Origin: Cypionkella sp.
GTDB taxonomy: Bacteria; Pseudomonadota; Alphaproteobacteria; Rhodobacterales; Rhodobacteraceae
Direction of reading: 5' to 3'
Length of the DNA stretch: 64,000 nucleotides
NCBI RefSeq assembly: GCF_030652235.1
Contig: NZ_JAUSBA010000008.1
Location: 26,633 to 90,632 of the forward strand
Shown piece by piece: positions 36,106 to 44,840 of this stretch. A program made the position numbers and the translations under genes. How positions within the stretch are numbered: position 1 is the stretch's first letter; every line of letters begins with the position of its first letter. A model generated the notes under the pieces. It was not told the origin of the DNA, searched no databases, and worked only from the letters and a program-made list of their open reading frames with translations.

Positions 36106-36809
36106 TGCGCGGCCCCTTGGTGCATGGTGGCAAGACGGGCTTCGGCTCGTTCGAAATCGGCCAGGGTGTCAATATCGACGGCCCGTGATTGCGGCAGCTG
36201 GTGGCCGATGCAACGCGGGGTCACGAATTTGCGGTCGCGCAGAAAGACATCGGTCCGCATGAAATAGAAGGCGCCGTTCAGCAGATAGACCGGGGGCAGA
36301 TCTTGCCGCCGCATGCCACCCGGCCAAGGCGGCAGCAGCGAGTTCAGAAAACCGGGGCCGTCGGTTACGTACATCAGCCAAGGCGATTGCTCAGCCTCGG
36401 ACACCGAAACGCAGCCATCCGCCCCGGCCGCCTGCATACGGCCAAAGGCCTGATCCAGATCGTCGGCGTTGCGCAAGGGGGATGTCGGCTGCAGCAACAC
36501 GAACACGTCATGGCCCGGACATTGCCCAAGGGCATGCGCCACCACATCGGCAGAGCCCGCGCCATCGGTGGCCAGATCGGCTGGGCGCAGGAACGGCACT
36601 TCGGCACCAGCGGCCAAAGCCGCCTCGGCAATCTCGGGCGCGTCGGTCGAAACGATCACCCGGCTGATGCAGCTTGCGCCCAAGGCCGCCTCGATGCTCC
36701 ACGCGATCAAGGGCCGCCCTGCCAAGTGCCGGATGTTCTTGCCCGGCAGATCCTTCGATCCCCCCCGCGCAGTGATCACCGCCAGAACCGAAGGGGCAGC
36801 ATGCGTCAT
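36102..36809 (-). CDS. neuA: CMP-nonulosonate cytidylyltransferase (NeuA/LegF)
   Basis: A 235-residue acylneuraminate cytidylyltransferase with the CTP-binding start VITARGGSKDLPGKNIRHL and VFVLLQPTSPLRNADDL. It activates a nonulosonic acid with CTP. It overlaps the ptmE-like gene upstream and the capsule-type gene downstream by 4 bp. NeuB/NeuC plus LegB/LegC in the same operon point to legionaminic acid rather than sialic acid. Confidence 0.88.
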   Translation of the reverse strand: MTHAAPSVLAVITARGGSKDLPGKNIRHLAGRPLIAWSIEAALGASCISRVIVSTDAPEIAEAALAAGAEVPFLRPADLATDGAGSADVVAHALGQCPGHDVFVLLQPTSPLRNADDLDQAFGRMQAAGADGCVSVSEAEQSPWLMYVTDGPGFLNSLLPPWPGGMRRQDLPPVYLLNGAFYFMRTDVFLRDRKFVTPRCIGHQLPQSRAVDIDTLADFERAEARLATMHQGAAQ

Positions 36810-37873
36810 GGTTCGCCACCGGTTTCAAAATCGACGCGGGCGCGCTCCAGATCTTCCATGCGGCCAATGTCAATCCAGTATTCCTGCAAGGGAAAGACCG
36901 ACGCGGTGAGGCCCTGCGCGATCACGCGTTCGAACAGCGTTGGCATATCCAGCCAAGTGCCCGGCACCACATTGTCCAGTGCTTCGGGCGACAGCACATA
37001 GATGCCCGCATTCACGAAATGGGTGTAGGTCGGCTTTTCAACGATTCCGCGCAGCCGGGTTTCATCGACCACCTCAACCACACCGTAAGGCACCTGCACC
37101 GAGTATTCGCGCGCGCACATCGTGGCCATCGCCCCGGTTTCGGCGTGAAAGCGCAACACGGTGTCGAATTGCAGCGACGTCAGTAGATCGCCGTTCATCA
37201 CGATGCACGGCGCATCGGGCCGCACCGGCAGCAGCGACAGCGCGCCCGCAGTGCCCATCCGCTGGGTTTCGTGGACATATTCAATTTCCGCACCAAAGGC
37301 CGCGCCATCGCCGAAATGGTCGCGGATCATCTCGCCCTTGTAATTCAACGCGATGGTGAAACGGTAAAAGCCCTGATCGACAAAGGTGCCGATAATCTTT
37401 TCAAGGATCGGACGGCCCCCGATTGGCAGCATCGGTTTGGGCACGGTTTCCGTCAGCGGACGCAGACGGGTGCCAAGCCCCCCGGCCATCAGGATCACGC
37501 GGGTTTCGCGCCGCGTCAGTCCGGTCAGGTCATCGACATGCAGCAGATCGACCAGCCGACCTTCGGCGTCAATGATCGGCAATTGATGCAGCTTGCGGGC
37601 CAGCATCATCTGGCGCGCGGCACTTGGGCCGCTGTCGACCCGCGCTGCGGCAAACTCGATGTGCATCACCTCGGTCACGGGCGCGTCAAGCGCCACCCCC
37701 CGCAACAGCGCGCGGCGAATATCCCCGTCGGTTACGGTGCCAACAAGCCGGTCATCGGCATCCGTCACCAGGGCGATCTGGCGCGCGCCCCGGTCAATGG
37801 CCGCCATGGCCTCGTGGATCGAGGCAGCGGTTCCGACAGAAAGTGCGGCCAGACGGGGGTTTGGGCTGGTCAT
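36806..37873 (-). CDS. ptmE: CBS-domain sugar-1-phosphate nucleotidyltransferase (PtmE/LegE-like)
   Basis: A 355-residue protein with two N-terminal CBS domains (GTVTDGDIRRALLRG, DLLHVDDLTGLTRRETR) followed by a nucleotidyltransferase (LMAGGLGTRLRPLTETVPKP). In Campylobacter, PtmE makes GDP-glucosamine-type precursors for legionaminic acid. I chose the ATG at 37873 (MTSPNPRLAAL) with AAAGGTAAG upstream, leaving 4 bp to neuD. The frame is open 21 codons further. Confidence 0.85.
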   Translation of the reverse strand: MTSPNPRLAALSVGTAASIHEAMAAIDRGARQIALVTDADDRLVGTVTDGDIRRALLRGVALDAPVTEVMHIEFAAARVDSGPSAARQMMLARKLHQLPIIDAEGRLVDLLHVDDLTGLTRRETRVILMAGGLGTRLRPLTETVPKPMLPIGGRPILEKIIGTFVDQGFYRFTIALNYKGEMIRDHFGDGAAFGAEIEYVHETQRMGTAGALSLLPVRPDAPCIVMNGDLLTSLQFDTVLRFHAETGAMATMCAREYSVQVPYGVVEVVDETRLRGIVEKPTYTHFVNAGIYVLSPEALDNVVPGTWLDMPTLFERVIAQGLTASVFPLQEYWIDIGRMEDLERARVDFETGGEP

Positions 37874-37877
37874 GATC

Positions 37878-38555
37878 TTACCTTTGCTCAAGCGGGCGGG
37901 CCGGATTTCCGACGACGGTGACACCGGGCGGCACATCTTTCGTAACCACCGCTCCCATGCCGATCACAGCCCCGGCCCCGATCACCAATGGCTTGTCGGG
38001 CGTGCCTTGCCGGATCAACGCGCCCGCACCAATATAGGCGCGATCTTCGATGATCACATTGCCTGCACACGTGACATGTGGCCCAAAGGTCACAAAATCG
38101 CCCACGCGGCAATCATGGGCAAGGTAGCTGAAGACGTTCAAGTGAAAACAAAGCCCAACCTGAACATCCGACGACACAATGCTTTGCGCGCACAAGATGG
38201 CACCGGCCCTTAGGGTCGCACGGTCAAACACTTCGGCGCTGGCGGCGCGCGCCTCAAGCGGCACTGCCCCGCTGCGCAGTGCCATATCATGCAGACGCGC
38301 GCGGATTTCTCCATCAGCAATGGCCAAGACAAAGGCCTTTGCACGCGGGCTTGCCAGAAACTCGGTCTCTGCCATGACGGGCACGCCGTTTTGATCAGGC
38401 GCGGCGGATCTTTCGACAAAGACAAACTGCGCCTGCGGTTCGGCAGCGGCATATTGCTTGCGCAAAAGCGGCATGACCTCGCGCCCAAATCCAGCGGCAC
38501 CAAACACACCGATCAGACGTCCGTCAGAACCTTGGGCACCGCTTGCTTCGGTCAT
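37878..38555 (-). CDS. neuD: NeuD/PglD-type acetyltransferase
   Basis: A 225-residue protein with an N-terminal Rossmann-like domain (LIGVFGAAGFGREVMPLL) and a C-terminal left-handed beta-helix (NVIIEDRAYIGAGALIRQG, GAGAVIGMGAVVTKDV). It matches the NeuD/PglD group that acetylates amino or sialic-type sugars. In legionaminic acid synthesis it could provide the 4-N-acetyl group (LegH role). It overlaps neuB by 4 bp. Confidence 0.82.
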   Translation of the reverse strand: MTEASGAQGSDGRLIGVFGAAGFGREVMPLLRKQYAAAEPQAQFVFVERSAAPDQNGVPVMAETEFLASPRAKAFVLAIADGEIRARLHDMALRSGAVPLEARAASAEVFDRATLRAGAILCAQSIVSSDVQVGLCFHLNVFSYLAHDCRVGDFVTFGPHVTCAGNVIIEDRAYIGAGALIRQGTPDKPLVIGAGAVIGMGAVVTKDVPPGVTVVGNPARPLEQR

Positions 38556-39649
38556 GAAAGCCCGCCGAAATGCAAAGGCTGATCAAACGCGAAGGCTTCG
38601 GTGGTCTTTTGCCCAACCAGATCCCAAATCGCCATGGCAGAAATCGGACCGCCCGCCCGTTTGCTGGCCAGATCATCTTCGGACAAGGTATGGCCGACTG
38701 GAAGATCACGGGCCGCGACAACGCATTTGCGGGCAATCAACCTGTTGCGCACCTCTGCGCCACCCGGTTGCTTGATGCCATTACCAAGCCCCGCCTCCAC
38801 GGCGCGAATGTCGCGCACCAGCGCCGCCAAATCCGCAGGTTCGACCGAGGCCGCGTGATCTGGCCCCACCATGCCACGATCCAGTGTGAAGTGCTTTTCG
38901 ATCACCACCGCCCCTCGGGCCACCGCAGCGATGCTCATGGCATTGCCTTCGGTGTGATCCGAATAGCCGACCGGCAAGCCAAACGCCGCGCCCATGGTGT
39001 CCATCGCGCGCAGATTGGTGTCCGCGACCGCCGCCGGATATTCGGTCGTGCAATGCAGCAAGGTGACCCGCGCGCGCAAAGCGTCCCATGCGGCGGGTTT
39101 CAGCAGCGCTGCGGCGAAATCCTGCCGCGCCTTGGGCGTGCCGTCGGTCATCATGCCAAAAGCCAAGACACCCAGCGCTTCTTCAACCTCGGCCAAGGTG
39201 CCCATGCCCGTTGACAGCATCAGCTTCATGCCACTGCGGGCAGCGGCCAAAAGGATGGGGCCGTTGGTCAGCTCGCCCGAACCAAGCTTGAGCGTGTCCA
39301 GCTTCAGAACATTGCCAAGAAAGGTCAGGCTGTCGATGTCAAAGGCTGTGGACAAGAACGCGATCTGACGTTCGGCGCAGCGTTTGATCAACACGCGATG
39401 CGCATCGGCCGACAATTCCAACCGGCGCAACATGTCCAGCTGGCTTTCGGTCGCGTCTGTCGTCACCTTTTGATATTCAGCCTTGCGCGCCGTACTGGAC
39501 GCCAGCTTTTCGGCCTTGAAGGTCTGGAACTTGACGTAGTCAGCCCCCGCTGCGGCGGCGCAGTCAACCAGTTGCAGGGCGATGTCCAGATCGCCGTTAT
39601 GGTTGACGCCCGCTTCGGCGATGATGATCGTTTTGGTAAGGCTTGTCAT
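38552..39649 (-). CDS. neuB: N-acetylneuraminate/legionaminate synthase (NeuB/LegI)
   Basis: A 365-residue synthase. It has an N-terminal TIM barrel (IIIAEAGVNHNGDLDIALQL, YVKFQTFKAEKLAS, GLPVGYSDHTEG) and a C-terminal SAF (antifreeze-like) domain (VVAARDLPVGHTLSEDDLAS). It condenses a 6-carbon amino sugar with phosphoenolpyruvate. Its ATG overlaps the neuC stop. Legionaminate is preferred over sialate because of LegB and LegC in the operon. Confidence 0.92.
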   Translation of the reverse strand: MTSLTKTIIIAEAGVNHNGDLDIALQLVDCAAAAGADYVKFQTFKAEKLASSTARKAEYQKVTTDATESQLDMLRRLELSADAHRVLIKRCAERQIAFLSTAFDIDSLTFLGNVLKLDTLKLGSGELTNGPILLAAARSGMKLMLSTGMGTLAEVEEALGVLAFGMMTDGTPKARQDFAAALLKPAAWDALRARVTLLHCTTEYPAAVADTNLRAMDTMGAAFGLPVGYSDHTEGNAMSIAAVARGAVVIEKHFTLDRGMVGPDHAASVEPADLAALVRDIRAVEAGLGNGIKQPGGAEVRNRLIARKCVVAARDLPVGHTLSEDDLASKRAGGPISAMAIWDLVGQKTTEAFAFDQPLHFGGLS

Positions 39650-40791
39650 ATCGAAACATCCACAAAAGATTTGCGCAGCAGGTCACGCGGGCGGGTGATC
39701 CGCCCCAGATGCGCCAGAATACGATGGGCGGCCTGACCATCACCGAAAGGGCTGGTCATCTGGCTGCAATCGAGTGTCAGACCCCGGCGCATCGCGGCTG
39801 CAGTTGCCTCTGGCGTTGGCTCGCAATCAATCACCGAAGCCGCCCTTGGTCGGCGCGCCTGCCGGTCACCGATGTTGATCGTGGGCAGATGAAAGCTGGG
39901 CGCCTCCATGATGCCGCTCGAGGAATTGCCGATCACCAGATCGCAGTGCCGCAGCGCCGAAAAATAGCGCATCGAGCCCAGCGAGGCGTGAAACACCGCC
40001 CCCGCGCCCCGCCGCGCCACGAAATCCTGCACCAGCGCATCAATCGCCCGCGCGCCCGGATCGGCATTCGATCCGGTGAAGATCAGCCCCGCATCCGGGA
40101 AAGCGCTCAGGGCGTCCAGCATCGACTGGGCCTGCGCAGTGGAATCCTCGGACAGGGTGGCGGGGTGAAAGGTGATGACGAAATTCTGCGCCTTGGGTGT
40201 CAGACCCACCGCCTGAAAAAACGCCGCGCGCGGCATCGGGTCCAGCGAGAGGATGCGGTCGATCCCGGTGGAGCCTACGGCATGAACATGCATAGGGTTC
40301 TCACCCAACTGCACAATGCGGGCGGCGCTTTCGGCGTTGGTCGGAAAGTGCAGCGTCGCCAGCTTAGTCAGCGCGTGGCGGATTGAATCGTCCATCGCCC
40401 CTTCGGTCACATCGCCGCCGCAAAGATGCACGATGGGCACAAGCGCCACAACGGCGGCCAGAGCGACGGCCAGAATCTCATAGCGGTCGCCCAGAACCAG
40501 CACGACATCCGGCTGTGACGCAGCTAGTGTTTGCCCCATCAGCGCCACAGCGGCACCCATGCCCTGCGCCAGCGCCTGCGGTCGGTCGTCGTCGGTCAAC
40601 CCCATATCCATATGATAGGTGGGGCGATGCCCATCGGCGGCCATCGCCGCGAGCGAGGCGCTGCCGGGCATCAGGTGTTGGCCGGTCGCCGCGATTTCAA
40701 GCGAGAACCGGTCATCGTCGCGCAGAAGGTTCAGGACAGGGACCAGCAGGCCCCAATCCGCCCGCGTTCCTGTGACCGCCAGCACTTTCAT
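39646..40791 (-). CDS. neuC: UDP-sugar hydrolysing 2-epimerase (NeuC/LegG)
   Basis: A 381-residue member of the UDP-GlcNAc 2-epimerase family with LAVTGTRADWGLLVPVL, LVLGDRYEILA, HLCGGDVTEGAMDDSIRH and GNSSSGIMEAPS. It releases the nucleotide while inverting C2, giving the substrate for NeuB. The ATG at 40791 overlaps the legC stop by 4 bp. The much longer upstream frame is a shadow of legC. Confidence 0.9.
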   Translation of the reverse strand: MKVLAVTGTRADWGLLVPVLNLLRDDDRFSLEIAATGQHLMPGSASLAAMAADGHRPTYHMDMGLTDDDRPQALAQGMGAAVALMGQTLAASQPDVVLVLGDRYEILAVALAAVVALVPIVHLCGGDVTEGAMDDSIRHALTKLATLHFPTNAESAARIVQLGENPMHVHAVGSTGIDRILSLDPMPRAAFFQAVGLTPKAQNFVITFHPATLSEDSTAQAQSMLDALSAFPDAGLIFTGSNADPGARAIDALVQDFVARRGAGAVFHASLGSMRYFSALRHCDLVIGNSSSGIMEAPSFHLPTINIGDRQARRPRAASVIDCEPTPEATAAAMRRGLTLDCSQMTSPFGDGQAAHRILAHLGRITRPRDLLRKSFVDVSI

Positions 40792-41969
40792 GCACGATCC
40801 GCCAGCATCGCCGAAGACGGCAGGTTGATGATGCGCCGCTCTAGATCCTCGGCCACCGGCAGGGGCGCGCATGGGCAATGGGCGTTGAAGGGCAGGCTGG
40901 GCATCAGCGACCAGATCGGTCGGGCCATGTAACCGGCGGCGTTGATCCCATCCAGTAGCTGATCGCGGGTCGTTTCGTCTGTTCCGGGTGCAAGGATCAA
41001 GGTGTTCAGCCAGTAATTGCTTTGCGCTCCTTTGGGTTCTGCAAAGATGTTGGCACCGTTCAAGTCGGCAAACCTGTCGATATAGCGTTGCGCCAGACGA
41101 CGCTTCTTTGCCACCCGATCGCCCAGTTGGGCCATCTGCGCCACGCCAAGTGCGGCGTTCAGGTTCGGCAGCCGATAATTGTAGCCGCATTCGTCATGAT
41201 CAAACGCCCAGCGGTGCGGCACTTTGGCCGTTGTGGTCAGGTGCTTGGCGCGGCGGGCCATGGACTCGTTGTTGGTCACGATGGCCCCGCCGCCGCCGGT
41301 GGTGACGATCTTGTTGCCATTGAAGCTGAGCGCCGCGACCGTCCCGAAACTGCCAAGCTGTCGGCCCTGCCACAGGCTGCCCAGACCTTCGGCGGCGTCT
41401 TCGACGATCACCAGACCGAATTCCTCGGCCACAGCGGCCAGACCTTCCATGTCAACCGGATGGCCGAAGACATGCATCGGCACCACACAGGAAATGCGCC
41501 GTCCGGTTTCCGCGTTGATCAGACCGTCAGGCCCGACGCGACCAATGCGCAGCAAATGCGCCCGCAGGGCGCCGGGGTCGACGCCCAGAGTGTCCGGGGC
41601 GCTGTCGATGAAATGCGGCACCGCGCCCAGATGATAGGCGGCGTTGGCAGTCGCCACAAAGGTCAGCGCCGGCATCAGCACCTCGTCGCCCGCAACCACC
41701 CCCGCCACGCGCATCGCAACTTCCAGTGCGGCGGTGCCGTTGACAACGGCCACACCGAACGCCGTGCCACAGGCGGCGGCCACGTCACGTTCGAACTGAT
41801 CGACAAAGCTTCCGACCGATGACACCCAACCGGTGTCGATGCATTGGGTCACAAGCTCGCGTTCAGAGCCCAGAAACTCCGGCGCATGCAGAGGAATGAA
41901 ACTGTCTGCCGCGCCGATCACATGTCGAAGCCGCGCGACCACATCGTGCAGAAGTGCGGTTCTGGGCAT
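40788..41969 (-). CDS. legC: PLP aminotransferase LegC (DegT/DnrJ/EryC1 family)
   Basis: A 393-residue sugar aminotransferase. The PLP lysine is in SFNGNKIVTTGGGGAIV; EDAAEGLGSLWQGRQLG and NYRLPNLNAALGVAQM are family landmarks. It would add the amino group at C4 of a 4-keto-6-deoxy amino sugar made by LegB. I chose the ATG at 41969 because GGAG stands 6 nt upstream. It begins 23 bp after legB. Confidence 0.88.
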   Translation of the reverse strand: MPRTALLHDVVARLRHVIGAADSFIPLHAPEFLGSERELVTQCIDTGWVSSVGSFVDQFERDVAAACGTAFGVAVVNGTAALEVAMRVAGVVAGDEVLMPALTFVATANAAYHLGAVPHFIDSAPDTLGVDPGALRAHLLRIGRVGPDGLINAETGRRISCVVPMHVFGHPVDMEGLAAVAEEFGLVIVEDAAEGLGSLWQGRQLGSFGTVAALSFNGNKIVTTGGGGAIVTNNESMARRAKHLTTTAKVPHRWAFDHDECGYNYRLPNLNAALGVAQMAQLGDRVAKKRRLAQRYIDRFADLNGANIFAEPKGAQSNYWLNTLILAPGTDETTRDQLLDGINAAGYMARPIWSLMPSLPFNAHCPCAPLPVAEDLERRIINLPSSAMLADRA

Positions 41970-41992
41970 AGATATCTCCATCGCGACTGGGC

Positions 41993-42991
41993 TTAAATGT
42001 TGTAGCGGTCGGCTTTGTAAACCGACAGGTTGGCCGGGTTCTGGAACCATTCGGCGGTTTCGGCCAGACCCTTTACAAAGCCGTCGCGCCCACCGAACTG
42101 CGGGTTCCAGTTGAATAATCTGGTTGCAACCTCGGTTCCGGCAAACAGGCGTTCAACCTCGCTTGCCTGGGGACGAACGCGTTCTTCGTCCAGCACCACC
42201 TCGACCGATACACCCATGGCTTCGGCGATGACGTTGACCGTGTCGGCGATCGAGATTTCAAAACCCGAACCGATGTTGGTTACGCGCCCCAAGGTGGCAT
42301 CGCAGCCCATAGCCTGAATGAAGCCACGCGCAGTGTCGCGCACAAAGGTGAAGTCCCGCGTGGGGCTGAGTGCGCCCAGTTTGATCTGGCGCGACCCTGA
42401 CGCGATCTGGCTGATGATCGTCGGGATCACCGCCCGCGCCGACTGCCGGGGGCCATAGGTGTTGAAGGGCCGCAGCACCGCCACCGGTGTCTCGAAGGAC
42501 CGATGGAACGACAGCACCAGTTGATCGGCGGCAACCTTGGTGGCAGCATAGGGCGACTGCGCATTCAGCGGGTGTTCTTCGGTGATCGGAACAAACCGCG
42601 CTGTGCCGTAAACTTCGGAAGTCGACGTGGAAATCACCCGCGATGTGCCCAGACGGCGCGCCGCCTGTAAGACATTCAACGTGCCGGACACGTTGGTTTG
42701 CACATAGGTGTCGGGCGAATGGTAGCTGAACGGAATGGCGATCAGGGCCGCCAGATGCAAAACTATGTCCACGTCTTTCATGGCTTCGGCAATGCCATGC
42801 GGGTCGCGGATATCGCCGGAAACCACCTCGAACTGGCCCGCTATATCCTTGGGGACATGGTCCAGCCAGCCCCAGCTGTTGTGGGAATTATAGAGAACGA
42901 AGGCGCGGGCGTCGTAGCCTTCGCGGACCAGCATTTCTGTCAAATGCGACCCGATAAATCCATCGGCACCCGTCACCAGCACTTTACACAT
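41993..42991 (-). CDS. legB: Nucleotide-sugar 4,6-dehydratase LegB
   Basis: A 332-residue extended SDR with VTGADGFIGSHLTEML, STSTSEVYGTARF and YxxxK in SPYAATKVAADQ. The pattern fits the LegB group, which makes the 4-keto-6-deoxy form of (UDP/GDP-)GlcNAc as the first committed step toward legionaminic acid. It is the first gene of the large operon. AGAGGAAG stands before the ATG, so the promoter is likely in 42992-43230. Confidence 0.85.
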   Translation of the reverse strand: MCKVLVTGADGFIGSHLTEMLVREGYDARAFVLYNSHNSWGWLDHVPKDIAGQFEVVSGDIRDPHGIAEAMKDVDIVLHLAALIAIPFSYHSPDTYVQTNVSGTLNVLQAARRLGTSRVISTSTSEVYGTARFVPITEEHPLNAQSPYAATKVAADQLVLSFHRSFETPVAVLRPFNTYGPRQSARAVIPTIISQIASGSRQIKLGALSPTRDFTFVRDTARGFIQAMGCDATLGRVTNIGSGFEISIADTVNVIAEAMGVSVEVVLDEERVRPQASEVERLFAGTEVATRLFNWNPQFGGRDGFVKGLAETAEWFQNPANLSVYKADRYNI

Positions 42992-43269
42992 GACTTCCTC
43001 TTTATTCTAGTTTTGAAAAGCTTGCTCACGTCGTCTTATCACAACGACATGTAGGCACCTCTTGCCAAGGATTCTACGTTTATTTCCGCATATTTTTTCT
43101 ACTTTCTCGGGACGCTGTTGCACGAATTGTCTGACGGCCGATCTGTCCCTTCTGCCGGAGAGACCTATCCCTCGACGCTCATGACGGGGATTCTGAGTGT
43201 AGTAAACCCGCATTCTCCAAGTAATCCGCTTATTCCGCTATCGTGCGCATGGTATTTTCGCTATAAGTC
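42992..43269. other. Upstream region of the nonulosonate operon
   Basis: There is no gene I can support in these 278 bp. The part next to legB holds its ribosome-binding site and A/T-rich stretches around 43076-43100 that could contain a promoter. The right end runs into an IS1380 remnant, so upstream control sequences may have been displaced. Confidence 0.5.
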
Positions 43270-43538
43270 ATGGTGTTGGTGACTTCGAGGGACGTGTTTC
43301 ATGGATCATCCAGAGGGTGCGGGCATGCAGATCGGGTGGATTTCGCCCCTCGCGTGCGGTTGGAATTTCTCGGCACGCAGCTCAGGTCCGACGGTGGCCT
43401 GCTGGTGATGTTCGAGCTTGATGACACGCTCGGGTTGCTTCACAATAAGACCGTCGATCCACCCGGATCCATCGTCAAGCGCCTAAGTTTGCGACAAAGC
43501 CCCGCGCCGTCTTCAGTGATGACGAACGTCTTTAACTA
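43270..43538 (+). pseudogene. IS1380-family transposase, N-terminal remnant
   Basis: One frame reads VDFAPRVRLEFLGTQLRSDG followed by GLLVMFELDDTLGL, which matches the N-terminus of IS1380 transposases. After that the sequence loses similarity and reaches the IS630 element at 43539. The DDE catalytic core is missing. Confidence 0.72.
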
Positions 43539-44698
43539 GTGTTGGCCACCTGACGGACGATTACCATTCTAGATGCCGTGTGCCATGTTCGGGGCATGAG
43601 ACGAGATGACATCTGCCTTTACCTTGGCCCCGCTGACCCTGCGGAACTTCAAGTTCTGCTCACCGACCGTAACACGCCGCGCAAGGTTGTCTGGCGCGGC
43701 GAGATCGTGCTGGCGACGGCAGATGGCTGCGGCACCAATGAGATCATGCGGCGCGCGAAGACGTCCAAGCCCACCGTCTGGCGCTGGCAAGGGCCCTATC
43801 TTGACGAGGGCGTGGACGGGCTCAGGCGCGACAAGACTCGGCCGTCCCGGGTGCCGCCTTTGCCCCGGGAAACACGCCTCAAAGTGATCACAATGACGGT
43901 GCAGGAGGCCCCGCCCAATGCCACCCACTGGAGCCGCGCCCTGATGGCGGAGGCGGTGGGCATTTCGCCGTCGAGCGTTGGGCGTATCTGGGCGGAAGCC
44001 GGTCTCAAGCCGCACCTGACGCGCGGGTTCAAGGTGTCGAACGACCCGATGTTTGAGGAAAAAGTCACCGAGATCGTCGGGCTTTACCTCGACCCTTCGG
44101 ACCGGGCGGTCGTGCTTTGTGTTGACGAAAAGTCGCAAATTCAGGCGCTCGACCGGACCCAGCCGGGACTGCCGCTCAAGAAGGGCCGTGCAGCCACGAT
44201 TACAAGCGCCACGGCACGACCACGCTGTTCGCGGCGCTTGATGTAAAGTCCGGAATGGTCATCGGCGAATGCCTGCCGCGCCACAGAGCTAAGGAGTTCC
44301 TGCGCTTTTTACGCCGCATCGACCGCGCTGTCCTCAAACCCCGCGATGTCCATCTGGTGCTGGATAACTACGCCACTCACAAGACGCCCGAGGTCAGGGC
44401 ACGGCTCGACAAACATCCTCGCTTCAAGCTGCACTACACACCGACCAGGGCGTCATGGCTGAACATGGTCGAACGCTTCTTTGCCGAGATCACCACAAAA
44501 CGCATCCGCAGGGGCAGTTACACCAGCGTCGGCGATCTGGAAGCCGCCATCTACGACTACCTCGGGCAGCACAACACAAAGCCAAAGCCGTTTACCGGGA
44601 CCAAAACCGCCGAAGACATCCACAACCGTGAACGACGTGCGCTGGACAAACTCGATGAAATCAGAGGAAACAGGTAGCAAGCGTCAGATTCAGAACAC
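43539..44698 (+). mobile_element. IS630-family element A, decayed
   Basis: The TA dinucleotide flanks both ends (43537-43538 and 44699-44700), as IS630 requires. The tips are GTGTT...CTGACG on the left and the complement of GTGTT...CTGACG on the right. It inserted at the junction of an IS1380 remnant and an acyltransferase gene fragment. Its transposase is frameshifted. Confidence 0.83.
43596..44677 (+). pseudogene. IS630-family transposase, frameshifted
   Basis: The first frame (from 43596) has the HTH region (GTNEIMRRAKTSKPTVWRW) and the first catalytic Asp (VVLCVDEKSQIQALDRTQPG), then goes wrong after LKKGRAATI. The second frame (to 44677) has the second Asp (VHLVLDNYATHKT) and Glu (SWLNMVERFFAEITTKR). 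Comparison with element B suggests 10 nt were lost between two CACG words near 44195. Confidence 0.86.
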
Positions 44699-44700
44699 TA

Positions 44701-44833
44701 GAAAGCCGCTAATTACGAAAAAGATATCCACCCCGACGAAGCCCCCGGAAAAACCGGGAATTGCGGCGTGAAACAGGATCACCGGAATGACCTCAATGGC
44801 CCGAAGGCCGTCAAATTCCGGGCGGTATCTCAT
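44701..44833 (-). pseudogene. OafA/acyltransferase-3 family, N-terminal fragment
   Basis: Read on the minus strand from the ATG at 44833, this gives [20 protein letters not shown], then [19 protein letters not shown] and VISGFL. This is the typical N-terminus of acyltransferase-3 membrane proteins, with the conserved FHA and [15 protein letters not shown] text. It is cut off by the IS630 element at its TA target. The gene started 7 bp after the methyltransferase gene, so it belonged to the same operon. The rest is not on the other side of the IS. Confidence 0.82.
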
Positions 44834-44840
44834 TGTTCAA

